Below are positions 8,948 through 17,719 of a stretch of 64,000 nucleotides of DNA, one piece after another. The DNA is taken from the NCBI GenBank assembly GCA_013214355.1, contig JABSSL010000090.1, forward strand, positions 17,135-81,134, read 5' to 3'. Below the pieces are notes generated by a model. That model was not told where the DNA came from. It saw only the letters and a program-made list of their open reading frames with translations, and did not search any database. The translations under genes were made by a program, and so were the position numbers. This DNA is from Saprospiraceae bacterium (GTDB lineage Bacteria; Bacteroidota; Bacteroidia; Chitinophagales; Saprospiraceae). Positions within the stretch are counted from its first letter, which is position 1. Every line of letters starts with the position of its first letter.

Positions 8948-10095
8948 GAGGATTGGCTGATAACCTTCAACATCCCTTTCACCTTCATGGCTTTAGCAAT
9001 GGCATCTTCCACACGCTCACCCAATACGGTAATATGCCCCATCTTTCGGAAAGGTTTAGTGATTGCTTTCCCATATAGGTGGATGTATACCCCGTCAATA
9101 GCTAAACAATCCTCAAAACCTTGATAGTAGGCAGGACCGGTATGTCCCGGTTCACCAAGGAGGTTTAACATAACGGCAGGGGAGGTGGCTTTCGTACTGC
9201 CTAGTGGCAGATTGAGTACTCCTCTAAGGTGCTGCTGGAATTGGGAGGTCAAGCAACTTTCTATGGTGTGATGGCCGCTATTATGCGGTCTAGGCGCTAC
9301 CTCATTGACGAGAATATCACCGGATTTTGTCCAGAAAAGCTCAACGGCTAGAAGCCCGCAGATATCGAAGGCCTCTATGACTTTTCTTGCTAGTTGATCC
9401 GCTTCTGCTTCAACCTCAGAAGCAACTCGAGCAGGGCAAAGTAAGAATTCGACGAGGTTGGCTTCTTCATTGAATTCCATTTCTACCAAGGGGAAGGTGG
9501 CAATTTCTCCCCGCTCATTTCTAGCAGCTACAACTGAAAGCTCTTTCTGGATATCTACAAGTTCCTCGATCAGACTAGCGCCGGGCAGGAGCTTTGACAG
9601 GGAAGATTCATCTTTGATCAAGGCTACACCTTTACCGTCATAACCTGCTGTCCGGGACTTTTGAACGAAGGGGAAAGCTAATTTTCCGCTCTTGATCGCC
9701 GCTCTTAGTTCCGCCTCTGTATCAAAAAGCTGATAGCTGGAGGTTGGAATACCATGTTTTGAATAGAATTGCTTCTGTAGCCCTTTGTCCTTAATGATTT
9801 TCAAGGCTCTTGGAGCGGGATGGACAGTAATACCCTCTTTTTCCAGTTGCTCCAAGGCTTCGGTATTCACATGTTCAATTTCTATACTCACCACATCCAT
9901 TTGTCTCCCAAAGGCGAGTACTGCATCATACGCTTTAAAACTTCCCTCAGTGAATCCCATGCTATAAGGGCCTGCTGGAAATGCGGTAGATTCATCCAGC
10001 ATATGAATTGGATAATGCCACGGACCGGCGGCCATGGCGAGCATTTTACCTAACTGACCACCTCCTAGAATTCCAAGTTTCTTTCTATTGCTCAT
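8944..10095 (-). CDS. purK: PurK, N5-carboxyaminoimidazole ribonucleotide synthase
   Basis: ATP-grasp enzyme that carboxylates AIR to N5-CAIR with bicarbonate and ATP in purine synthesis; PurE, not in this window, would complete the step. 383 residues. The N-terminal Rossmann segment GILGGGQLGKMLA is diagnostic, followed by TEGSF, ATP-binding QKSRTAGYDGKGV, and the C-terminal catalytic NEVAPRPHNSGHHTIE. It is the first gene of a two-gene unit with yigZ. The divergent gene is dihydroorotase, which puts a purine and a pyrimidine gene back to back across 127 bases. Confidence 0.95.
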   Translation of the reverse strand: MSNRKKLGILGGGQLGKMLAMAAGPWHYPIHMLDESTAFPAGPYSMGFTEGSFKAYDAVLAFGRQMDVVSIEIEHVNTEALEQLEKEGITVHPAPRALKIIKDKGLQKQFYSKHGIPTSSYQLFDTEAELRAAIKSGKLAFPFVQKSRTAGYDGKGVALIKDESSLSKLLPGASLIEELVDIQKELSVVAARNERGEIATFPLVEMEFNEEANLVEFLLCPARVASEVEAEADQLARKVIEAFDICGLLAVELFWTKSGDILVNEVAPRPHNSGHHTIESCLTSQFQQHLRGVLNLPLGSTKATSPAVMLNLLGEPGHTGPAYYQGFEDCLAIDGVYIHLYGKAITKPFRKMGHITVLGERVEDAIAKAMKVKGMLKVISQSS

Positions 10096-10222
10096 ACCTT
10101 AGCTATTCTTATACGATGTTTCTGATGTAGGACTAACTAAATTTGGCTGCAAAACTAATTATTTGTTTGTGATTTTTCGAAGCGGAAGCCTTTTCCTATT
10201 TTCGGCCCAAACTTAAATTGGT

Positions 10223-11560
10223 ATGGAGCGCATCATCATCAAAGGAGGACAATTGGTAAATGAAGGTAAGATCTTCACTGCTGACGTCTACATCGAAAAT
10301 GGACGGATCGCAGAGATCGGGAGCCAAATTAACAAAAGTGCAGATCGCGAGATCAAGGCTGAAGGGAAGTTTGTACTTCCTGGAATTATTGATGATCAAG
10401 TTCACTTTCGTGAGCCTGGTTTGACCCATAAGGCGGATCTATATACGGAACCCAAGGCGGCGGTAGCAGGCGGTACCACTTCCTACATGGAAATGCCGAA
10501 TACCAAACCACCTGCGGTAACGCAGGATAAGTTAGAAGAGAAATATCAAGCAGCTGCGCAAAAGTCATTGGCCAACTATAGCTTTTTTATGGGCGCTACC
10601 AATGACAATTTAGAAGAAGTGTTGCGTACGGATGGAAATCGAGTCTGCGGCGTTAAGATTTTTATGGGCTCGAGTACGGGAAATATGCTGGTGGATGAGC
10701 CGACGACCTTGGATCAACTTTTTGCTCAGGTACCCATCTTGATCGCTACGCATTGTGAGGATGAAGCCACAATCAGAAAAAATGCAGCGCTGTATCGAGA
10801 AAAATACGGGGAGGATGTTCCGATTGCTTGTCATCCTGAGATTAGAAATGCTGAAGGGTGTTTGCTTTCTTCCTCTATGGCCATTGACTTGGCCAAGCGA
10901 CACAATACGCGCTTACACATTTTGCATATCTCGACCCGGGATGAATTAGCCCTATTCGACAATGTTACGCCCTTAGCTCAAAAAAGAATTACTTCGGAGG
11001 TGTGTGTACACCATCTGTATTTCAATGCAGCGCAATATGAGACTTTAGGTACACAGATCAAATGTAACCCTGCGGTGAAGGGAGCGGAACACCATTCTGC
11101 CTTGCTCCCTGCTTTGTTAGATAATCGCTTAGATATAATCGCCACAGATCATGCTCCGCATACCTGGGAAGAAAAACAACAAAGCTATTTTAAGGCACCT
11201 TCTGGAGTACCCTTGGTTCAGCATAGCTTAAACGTGATGCTAGAATTCTATCAAAAAGGTAAAATTAGCCTTGAAAAAATTGTAGAAAAAATGAGCCACG
11301 CGCCGGCCATTTGTTTCCAATTGGAGGAAAGAGGCTATCTACGGGAAGGGTACTGGGCAGATATCGCGATTGTAGACCCGAACAAAAAATGGACTGTAGA
11401 AAAATCAAATATCCACTACAAGTGTGGTTGGTCACCTTTTGAAGGACATGAGTTTACAGGACAGGTGGACTCGACCATTGTAAGCGGTCACCTAGCTTAT
11501 CACAAGGGACAATTTAATGAGTCAAAGATGGGTGAGCGGATGACTTTCAACAGAGACTAA
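10223..11560 (+). CDS. pyrC: Dihydroorotase
   Basis: A 445-residue cyclic amidohydrolase, third step of pyrimidine synthesis (carbamoyl-aspartate to dihydroorotate). Motifs: LPGIIDDQVHFREPGLTHK at the metal site, GGTTSYMEMPNT, the candidate carboxylated lysine K145 in GVKIFMGSSTG, ATHCEDE (His177), HILHIST, and TDHAPHTWEEK near the C-terminus. The first histidine of the usual HxH metal pair is replaced by Gln59 (QVH). I recall similar DDQVHFREP sequences in other Bacteroidota, so this may be a lineage trait rather than a defect. The allantoinase/hydantoinase relatives are less likely given GSSTG plus DHAPHT. Upstream it faces purK. Confidence 0.88.
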   Translation: MERIIIKGGQLVNEGKIFTADVYIENGRIAEIGSQINKSADREIKAEGKFVLPGIIDDQVHFREPGLTHKADLYTEPKAAVAGGTTSYMEMPNTKPPAVTQDKLEEKYQAAAQKSLANYSFFMGATNDNLEEVLRTDGNRVCGVKIFMGSSTGNMLVDEPTTLDQLFAQVPILIATHCEDEATIRKNAALYREKYGEDVPIACHPEIRNAEGCLLSSSMAIDLAKRHNTRLHILHISTRDELALFDNVTPLAQKRITSEVCVHHLYFNAAQYETLGTQIKCNPAVKGAEHHSALLPALLDNRLDIIATDHAPHTWEEKQQSYFKAPSGVPLVQHSLNVMLEFYQKGKISLEKIVEKMSHAPAICFQLEERGYLREGYWADIAIVDPNKKWTVEKSNIHYKCGWSPFEGHEFTGQVDSTIVSGHLAYHKGQFNESKMGERMTFNRD

Positions 11561-11593
11561 TCTAAAACAGATTTATCGAGGTAGCTTGAATAA

Positions 11594-12085
11594 TTAAGCA
11601 GTCTTCTTTCGCCTCTTAGATAATTGTTTGTCTAGCAAGACCAAGAAAATTGAGGTAATGCTAATGGACAATAGAATGATGGCAGTCTTGTAAGGTAGGA
11701 AGAGAAGCTTACTAATATCAATGCTTTCTGGTGAGAAACTACCACTCGAAGTTGTAGCTGCTTCTGGCGAGAAAAAGCCTAGCCCGATAGTTCCAAGCAT
11801 CAGAAAGGTTAATCCGCTCCAAAAGGCTTTAACCCAAGCAGGGCCGAGCAGGTGCTGAGTGGGCAATTGTTGATAGAGCATGGGTAGATGCTCCATCACG
11901 TTTGTGGTAAAACGCATGGAGGGCTGTTCTAATTCTAATGATCCGAAAGCCTCATCTAACTGTCGTCGCTCCTCTACAGCTTGCTTGAATTCGGGGTCAT
12001 CCTCTATGCGTTGCAATAAGGCTTTGGTTTCTGCTTCATCGCAGTCCCCATCAATAAAGCGCCAAATTAGATCATTTTCTTCCAT
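11594..12085 (-). CDS. Putative membrane anti-sigma factor
   Basis: A 163-residue protein starting one base after the end of an ECF sigma gene, the classic layout of a cognate anti-sigma factor. The N-terminal ~85 residues are soluble and acidic (MEENDLIWRFIDGDCDEAETKALLQRIEDDPEF, a zinc-finger-less anti-sigma helical start). Two hydrophobic helices follow (about 86-105 and 130-150) and a basic tail ends the protein (SKRRKKTA). No HxxxCxxC zinc motif is present. It should hold the sigma factor at the membrane until a signal arrives; the signal is unknown. Function is inferred from position and topology. Confidence 0.7.
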   Translation of the reverse strand: MEENDLIWRFIDGDCDEAETKALLQRIEDDPEFKQAVEERRQLDEAFGSLELEQPSMRFTTNVMEHLPMLYQQLPTQHLLGPAWVKAFWSGLTFLMLGTIGLGFFSPEAATTSSGSFSPESIDISKLLFLPYKTAIILLSISITSIFLVLLDKQLSKRRKKTA

Positions 12086-12086
12086 A

Positions 12087-12671
12087 TCAAAGTAGGTTAT
12101 CTTTGATCTCCTTACCTAATTGTTTTTGCAAGTGTTTCTTCAAAGTTTCTCTTGTCCGGTGCAGTTTTGTTTTTACATTGGTGGTTGTCAAGCCCGTAAT
12201 TTCGACTATTTCTTTAATACTTTTCTCCTTTAAGTAAAAGAGCGTCACCACTGCTGCATCCTGTGGCTTCAGCTGGCGGATGGCCTTGAGGAGTTGAGTT
12301 TTTAATAATTCTGTGTTTATCATTTGTTCAGCTCCTCGGTTTTCTTTGTCTGGGATCTGTAGATAAGAATCCTCTTGATCAATCGAAATATTTCCTTTCT
12401 TTCGAGTTCTCACTTTGTCTAAAGCGGTCCGATAGGCTACGGTATACAACCAAGTACTGAACTTTGACTTCTGCTCGAAGCTTCCCAAGGTTTTATACAC
12501 TTTGATGAAGACGTCCTGTGAAGCTTCCTCTGCCTCTTCCCGCTGCTGCAACACCCGAAAACAGACCGTAAATACATAGTCCTTGTACCTTTCGACGAGT
12601 TGTCGAAAAGCAGCCTGATTCCCCCTCAATACCTCTCCAACAAGTTGTTGATCCGCTTCCTTAGCGTGCAT
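12087..12671 (-). CDS. ECF RNA polymerase sigma factor
   Basis: 194 residues with sigma region 2 (FRQLVERYKDYVFTVCFRVLQ, AEEASQDVFIKVYKTLGSF, STWLYTVAYRTALD) and region 4 (LKPQDAAVVTLFYLKEKSIKEIVEITGLTTTNVKTKLHRTRE). No regions 1 or 3, so it is group IV. It is co-transcribed with the downstream membrane protein, which is probably its anti-sigma factor. The 334-base upstream region should contain an autoregulated promoter, but the target motif cannot be deduced from one site. Confidence 0.93.
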   Translation of the reverse strand: MHAKEADQQLVGEVLRGNQAAFRQLVERYKDYVFTVCFRVLQQREEAEEASQDVFIKVYKTLGSFEQKSKFSTWLYTVAYRTALDKVRTRKKGNISIDQEDSYLQIPDKENRGAEQMINTELLKTQLLKAIRQLKPQDAAVVTLFYLKEKSIKEIVEITGLTTTNVKTKLHRTRETLKKHLQKQLGKEIKDNLL

Positions 12672-13005
12672 AAAGTTTAGCTATGACGTCGATCAAAGGT
12701 TTTAGGTTACGAACTCCTCCATAAAGTTATCCCGCTGGGACGAATTTAGCTTGAGTTCTGGCAGGAGTTGTGCTTGCAGTCCAAATCTGTACCTTTTTCC
12801 GGTAATGCAAAATACAAATTTTGGGTATTAGCAAAGACTAGCACGAAATACTCCCACAATTGTAAGATGTTTAGAAGTCATTAATTCCCCTATGTTGGAT
12901 ACCAAACCAGTGAAGATTCTACTGGTTTTTTGGAAAAATTCAGAAAAATGTCGCAGTTTGTAACCTGATTTCGAATGGCCTCGTCAGAGGAATAAAAAAA
13001 GAAAG
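12672..13005. other. Intergenic region with a hairpin at 12904-12931
   Basis: Divergent promoter space between the sigma factor and the 13006 gene. It contains one clear element: AAACCAGT (12904-12911) pairing with ACTGGTTT (12921-12928), followed by TTT on the + strand. This looks like a terminator or attenuator ~75 bases before the next start codon. No gene is visible. Confidence 0.45.
12904..12931 (+). terminator. Candidate attenuator/terminator hairpin in the leader of the 13006 gene
   Basis: Eight perfect base pairs around a nine-base loop, followed by a short T run (ACTGGTTTTTTGG), read on the + strand. No rightward gene ends upstream of it, so it would either attenuate the DUF6249-like gene or end a short RNA. 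Confidence 0.4.
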
Positions 13006-13380
13006 ATGAGCATGCTTGAATCCCTGGTCCCCATATTGGCCATTATTTGTACTTTCGGATCACTCTCCTTCTTCGTTTATATGTTTTATACCTCTAGACA
13101 TCGAGAAAGAATGGCAATGATCCAGCAGGGAAAGGACCCGATGCAGTATAAGGTGCAGATGCAAAAGACAGAGTCCAACCGAGTACTGAAAGTTGGAATA
13201 TTATTTGCTGCTTTTGGATTAGGTTTGGTAGCGGGTTGGGGGCTAGAAGAAGGTGGAGTACCTGCGGAAACGGCTTATTTTGCGATGATCTTTTTGTTCG
13301 GTGGTTTAGGGATGATAATTTACTATTTTTCCCAACGCAAGCAACGGGCTAAGGAGGACTTCTTAGCTGAAGAGCTATAA
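13006..13380 (+). CDS. Small membrane protein, DUF6249-like
   Basis: 124 residues with three predicted membrane helices (about 7-28, 61-80 and 88-109). A conserved-looking cytoplasmic segment, YTSRHRERMAMIQQGKDP, follows the first helix. The RHRERMALIEKG-type motif is what I associate with DUF6249 proteins of Bacteroidota, several of which are encoded beside ECF sigma factors, as here. Function unknown. The stop overlaps the next start by one base (TAATG), so both are probably in one transcript. Confidence 0.65.
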   Translation: MSMLESLVPILAIICTFGSLSFFVYMFYTSRHRERMAMIQQGKDPMQYKVQMQKTESNRVLKVGILFAAFGLGLVAGWGLEEGGVPAETAYFAMIFLFGGLGMIIYYFSQRKQRAKEDFLAEEL

Positions 13381-13928
13381 TGTCTAAACAAACTGATCTA
13401 TTTTTCATCGCAGTCCTTCCTCCAGCGGAAATCCAGGAAGAGGTCACCGCTTTTAAGGAGTACGCCGCAACCGAATTCAATAGCAAGCATGCTTTGCGCT
13501 CTCCCCCTCATATTACTCTGATTCCTCCCTTCCGTTGGGCCAGTTCCGAAAGGGACAAGTTGATTCGCTTCTTGGAAGGGTTCACGTTTTCCCCATCGAC
13601 TATAGCCCTGACGCTAGAGAATTTCGACTGCTTTGCTCCCCGAGTGATATTTGTCGATGTGAATGCGGAATTGCTGCTTCAGCAAATGCAGGTACAACTA
13701 AAGACAGAGATAGCTCAACATCTCGGGATTGAACACAAAGGCCCGTTTGGTTTTCATCCGCACATGACCATTGCCTTCAGGGACTTAGTAGAAGACGTTT
13801 TTCAGACTGCCTGGGCTTACTTTTCAACACAATCCTACCTGCGCACTTTTGCCGTTCAAGAACTTACTCTCCTGAAACATCACCAGAAAGGATGGCAAGT
13901 GGACGGTAGCTTTCTCTTCGCTGAATGA
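13380..13928 (+). CDS. 2H phosphoesterase, LigT / 2'-5' RNA ligase family
   Basis: 182 residues with the two HxT/S motifs that define the 2H superfamily: HITLIPPF near residue 44 and HMTIAF in GFHPHMTIAFRD near residue 128. Members hydrolyse 2',3'-cyclic phosphates in RNA or related nucleotides; ThpR-type RNA cyclic phosphodiesterase is the nearest known activity. It is translationally coupled to the preceding membrane protein gene through TAATG. The substrate is inferred from the family only. Confidence 0.82.
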   Translation: MSKQTDLFFIAVLPPAEIQEEVTAFKEYAATEFNSKHALRSPPHITLIPPFRWASSERDKLIRFLEGFTFSPSTIALTLENFDCFAPRVIFVDVNAELLLQQMQVQLKTEIAQHLGIEHKGPFGFHPHMTIAFRDLVEDVFQTAWAYFSTQSYLRTFAVQELTLLKHHQKGWQVDGSFLFAE

Positions 13929-13974
13929 CCAATCCATTGCAAATACCTACCTTATCTTAAAAGAAGCCGGACAA

Positions 13975-14016
13975 TCCCCTTAAGGCGGCGTTAAATTTGT
14001 CGCCTGTCCTTGGGGA
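13975..14016 (+). terminator. Hairpin after the 2H phosphoesterase gene
   Basis: TCCCC, AAGG and GGCG on the left pair in order with CGCC, CCTT and GGGGA on the right, with small bulges. There is no T run immediately after. A likely transcript end for the 13006-13928 pair, but a weak match to an intrinsic terminator. Confidence 0.4.
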
Positions 14017-14133
14017 AATCACAAAAATGCCTTTGTTTTGTAACTTTATGGAAAGGGAGGCATTATAGTAATATATGGAATTCCGCTATTTGTAAGATTT
14101 TTGTAGTCATAACAGTATAGTCGGGTTCTTGAT

Positions 14134-14241
14134 ATGATGATGCTAAAGCGATATTTCAATATCGATCCTGAGATTTTGCTTTACCAAGAAATGCGAAAAA
14201 GGGAGAAAAACCATTCCCGTAATTGTTTGATGCGATGTTAG
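14134..14241 (+). CDS. Possible 35-residue small protein
   Basis: A short open frame with three consecutive ATG codons (MMMLKRYFNIDPEILLYQEM...) and a basic composition, in the leader region of the WG-repeat gene. No ribosome-binding site stands out and no family is recognised. It may be chance or an upstream leader peptide. Confidence 0.18.
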   Translation: MMMLKRYFNIDPEILLYQEMRKREKNHSRNCLMRC

Positions 14242-14319
14242 GGATTTTCGGTCAGCCTGCGCATTTCAGCTGCTTGAGATTACTATAATTTATTATAGAA
14301 TTCTACGTTAAATAGAGGT

Positions 14320-17300
14320 ATGTACCGAAAACAACTCCCGGTTTCGTTGAAGCGCTTGTTAGGCATTCTTCCTATTCTCTTATCTATAAGCTGCGCCCTG
14401 CAGGCTCAAGCACATTTTCCTGTTAAGATCAATAAAAAGTGGGGGTTAATTGATGCGGATGGCAAAATGGTTTTAAATGCCAACTATGATGCTATTGGAG
14501 AGTTCAAGAAATATGGTTACGCGGTAATGCAACGAGCCGGCCGTGTTGGACTATTGAATGAAGCCGGGAAAGAGGTGGTCCTCCCCAAATACGACGATCT
14601 TAAAGTATTGGACTCAACGATGATAGCGGTGATGGATCATGGGGAGTGGTTGGTACTTAATCTGAAAGGACAAGTCATTTTACCCAAAGGCTACGATAGA
14701 GTTGAAATTTGGTCAGATGAGTATTTGGCCTACACCAAGAAGGATAAGTGGGGAATCGTAAACCGAAAAGGTAAAGAGTTGCTACAAGCCGATTTTGATG
14801 AGATATCCATTGAGGAAAAATACTTTGTGACCCGAAAGTCCAATGAGTTGGGAGTCTTTGATCAGCAAGGCCAACAAGTACTACCGAATTTGGCTTCGGA
14901 AATTCGCTTCTTCAGTGATAGCCTAATTTTTTATCGAAAGGGTAGTCAGTGGGGAGCGGTAAATGCCAATGGTTTGGAGCAAATTGCTCCACGTTTTGAC
15001 TCCTTTGAACGATTATCACCTCGCTTCATTAAGCTAATCGCAGATAGTAAATCCTTTGTCTATTCATTGCCCTGTCGACGAATTATAACCAAGGGGTATT
15101 TTGATGATTTTTATCCATTAACTAGGCAACTCCTAATTGTTAAGCGTAAGCGACAATTGGGCTTGATTGATCAATGTGGGAGTCCAATCTTACCCATTCA
15201 GTACGATGAAATACAGACTTATGGGGCCGATTATTTCCGGGTGAATCGTGGTGGAGAATGGGGCGTGGTGGCAAAAAGTGGAAGCCCGATAATTGAACTT
15301 AAGTATGACTATATCGCGCCCCTTCGCTCGAAGGTTGGCTTGGTGAAAGACAATGGTAAATTTGGGGTGGTTAATTATGATGGAGAGGAAGTAGTGACGC
15401 CGGTATTTGATCGAATCGTCTTGGAAGATAGAAAAGCGAAAGCTTATGTAAAAAAGGAGACTGGAGGAGCAGATGAAGCCCTAACTATCTTTGAATTTGA
15501 TAAAGATGGACACTTAGTTGACAATAGTAATTTCAGCAATCACTTCACCGTAAAGATAAAGGCAAAGGCTGGGCTAGAGTTTCTAGGACAAGGGGATCTT
15601 AATGATTTTTTACTGGATGAGTTTGAATGGTTTTATTCGCCAGAAGTCGATCGTTGGGGACTTAGAAGGCTAGCCACAGGAGAAATTCAGATCGAACCTA
15701 AATTCCACTATGTAAAGGTAGAGCGAGATCTGGGCTTTACGATTGTCGGGATCAAAAAAGATCTGCGCTATGAATTTGAGCGTACTACCTATCGCTTTGA
15801 CATGGTTTATGGATTAGTGAAAAATGAGGTGGGCCTTTTGATCTCTGAAATGAACTTCTGGAATGTTGAGTTTGATGATTTCCGAGCGGGCCATCCACTC
15901 GCCAGATGTCTTTTTGCAGGAGGTAAGTTTGGCTTGTTGGATCAAACAGGTAGAGTGGTAGCGGATGACTATGCCTTTATTGGACCCTTTCAAGAGGGGG
16001 TAGCTCGAATGAGCCGGCGAGGGCGTATTTCCGGTAGCATGAAGCAGACCTACGGATTGGATCGCTTGAATCATTTTCTCTCTGATATCATGGTCAGTAG
16101 TTCTATGGTAGACTATACCAAGTATGACCAGATGTTCCGGCAAGAAGCCGTATTGGTTTGTCATGAATGCGAATGGGGATATATAGATACCTCTGCCAAA
16201 ATAGTAGTTAATCCACAGTATACTTTTGCCCAGGATATGGTGAATGAGGTAGGGATTGTACAGTGTGAACAGAAGTGGGGCTTAATGGAGAATACGGGCA
16301 AAGAATTGGTAGCCTGTCAATATGATGGAGTTCAATTTTTAGAAAATACTGATAACAAGATTATTAAAGTATATGTCGAAGAGCCGAAGTACGGCTTAAT
16401 CGATACTTTGGGACAGTTGCGCGTAAGTGCCACTTACGATGAGTTGGGACAGTTTTCGGAGGGGCGTCTGGCGGTTAAACGGAATGATTTATGGGGCTTC
16501 GTAAACGCAGATGGGGTAGAGGTAATTCCTTGCCGGTTTCAGGAGGTAAAGAAATTTAGTGATGGTAAGGCTGCTGCGAAGTTGGGGAATAAATGGGGCT
16601 TCATTGATCGATTGGGAGAGGTCGTAATTGACTTCAAATATCGAAGAGCCGGTTCCTTCAAAGATGAACTAGCTTGGGTGTATTCGCGAAACAAGGTAGG
16701 TTTCATCAATGAGGAAGAAGCCTTTATTGTACCCGCAAATTTTGATCGAGCTTTTGACTTTCAACAAGGGATTGCTAGAGTAGTGGTAGACGGCAAATAT
16801 GGCTTGATCGATCGCAATGGAGATTTCATTTTACGTCCCAGTAGATATACACAAATTGCTGCTTTTACCCCATTTGGTGTGGCGAAGGTTCGATATGGAA
16901 ATAATAGAATTCGCTACGGTTTGATCAATCGTAAAGGGCAAAAGATTACCAATTTGGATTATTTGCAAATCTCTGATTTCAGCGAAGGCTTGGCCAAAGT
17001 GAAACACCGGGCGAATTACGGTTTCATTGATGTGCTGGGAAAGCTGGTAGTTCCTTGTGAATACAGCAAGCTGTCAGACTTCAGCTATGGTTTTGCTGCG
17101 GCTTATAAGGACGGGAAATGTGGCTATATATCCGGTAGGGGTGAACTAAAGATTCCCTTTGAATTCTCACGCTGTCAAGATTTTGCCGGAAACCGTGCGG
17201 TAGTGTATCGAGGTGGTCTGAGGAATGGCGGTTTGATTGATCCATCTGGCCAATTTATCCTGGAGCCTGGCATCGACCGTTTGGAGGGCTTCCGAGATGG

Positions 17301-17685
17301 GCGAGGTTTGGTTCGTGACAATAAATTTCGGTTTTACTACATCACCGAAAAGTCCGATCTATACAACGGTTATTACCAAAAAGCCAGGGAGTTTCAGCAT
17401 GGCGTAGCAGTCGTGCAGATCAAGGATCGTTGGGGGATTATCAATCAAAAAGGGATTGAAGTTATTCCTCCGAAATATGGTCGAATTGATCAATTTGAAA
17501 ACGGTTATGCGAAGGTCCGCATTGAAGGCTTCAACGGGCTAATTAATCTTAAAGGGGAACTAATTGTAGAACCAGACTTTGAATTCATTAGCTACGCTGG
17601 CAAAGGCCTCTTCCGGGTAGAGCAAGGAGATAAAATCGGTTATTTTGATAGCGAAGGACACTGGGTATGGGATCTCAGTCGCTAA
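14320..17685 (+). CDS. Very large exported WG-repeat protein (1121 aa)
   Basis: A signal peptide (about 1-31, ending ISCALQAQA) is followed almost to the end by WG repeats. I count roughly 25-28 units, each near 40 residues, built on the pattern K-W/Y/F-G-L/F-I/V-(D/N)-xxG...Y-D. Examples: KWGLIDADGKMV at the start, LWGFVNADGVEVI, KWGFIDRLGEVVI and RWGIINQKGIEVI. WG repeats form beta-hairpin solenoids; the molecular role of bacterial ones is unknown, so none is given. The middle (about 400-620) is more divergent, with longer linkers. No T9SS sorting domain or membrane anchor is visible at the C-terminus (WVWDLSR), so it is likely periplasmic or surface-bound by another route. Confidence 0.85.
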   Translation: MYRKQLPVSLKRLLGILPILLSISCALQAQAHFPVKINKKWGLIDADGKMVLNANYDAIGEFKKYGYAVMQRAGRVGLLNEAGKEVVLPKYDDLKVLDSTMIAVMDHGEWLVLNLKGQVILPKGYDRVEIWSDEYLAYTKKDKWGIVNRKGKELLQADFDEISIEEKYFVTRKSNELGVFDQQGQQVLPNLASEIRFFSDSLIFYRKGSQWGAVNANGLEQIAPRFDSFERLSPRFIKLIADSKSFVYSLPCRRIITKGYFDDFYPLTRQLLIVKRKRQLGLIDQCGSPILPIQYDEIQTYGADYFRVNRGGEWGVVAKSGSPIIELKYDYIAPLRSKVGLVKDNGKFGVVNYDGEEVVTPVFDRIVLEDRKAKAYVKKETGGADEALTIFEFDKDGHLVDNSNFSNHFTVKIKAKAGLEFLGQGDLNDFLLDEFEWFYSPEVDRWGLRRLATGEIQIEPKFHYVKVERDLGFTIVGIKKDLRYEFERTTYRFDMVYGLVKNEVGLLISEMNFWNVEFDDFRAGHPLARCLFAGGKFGLLDQTGRVVADDYAFIGPFQEGVARMSRRGRISGSMKQTYGLDRLNHFLSDIMVSSSMVDYTKYDQMFRQEAVLVCHECEWGYIDTSAKIVVNPQYTFAQDMVNEVGIVQCEQKWGLMENTGKELVACQYDGVQFLENTDNKIIKVYVEEPKYGLIDTLGQLRVSATYDELGQFSEGRLAVKRNDLWGFVNADGVEVIPCRFQEVKKFSDGKAAAKLGNKWGFIDRLGEVVIDFKYRRAGSFKDELAWVYSRNKVGFINEEEAFIVPANFDRAFDFQQGIARVVVDGKYGLIDRNGDFILRPSRYTQIAAFTPFGVAKVRYGNNRIRYGLINRKGQKITNLDYLQISDFSEGLAKVKHRANYGFIDVLGKLVVPCEYSKLSDFSYGFAAAYKDGKCGYISGRGELKIPFEFSRCQDFAGNRAVVYRGGLRNGGLIDPSGQFILEPGIDRLEGFRDGRGLVRDNKFRFYYITEKSDLYNGYYQKAREFQHGVAVVQIKDRWGIINQKGIEVIPPKYGRIDQFENGYAKVRIEGFNGLINLKGELIVEPDFEFISYAGKGLFRVEQGDKIGYFDSEGHWVWDLSR

Positions 17686-17719
17686 TTCTAGGCCGAAAAT
17701 TCTTGATAACTACGCCTTT

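Larger units (their letters stand above)
13929..14319. other. 391-base intergenic region before the WG-repeat gene
   Basis: Contains a long G/C-rich hairpin at 13975-14016, a perfect CGATATT/AATATCG hairpin at 14149-14164, and a 35-codon open frame at 14134-14241 beginning ATGATGATG. None of these clearly forms a gene. The large separation suggests that the WG-repeat gene has its own promoter and a leader. Confidence 0.45.
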
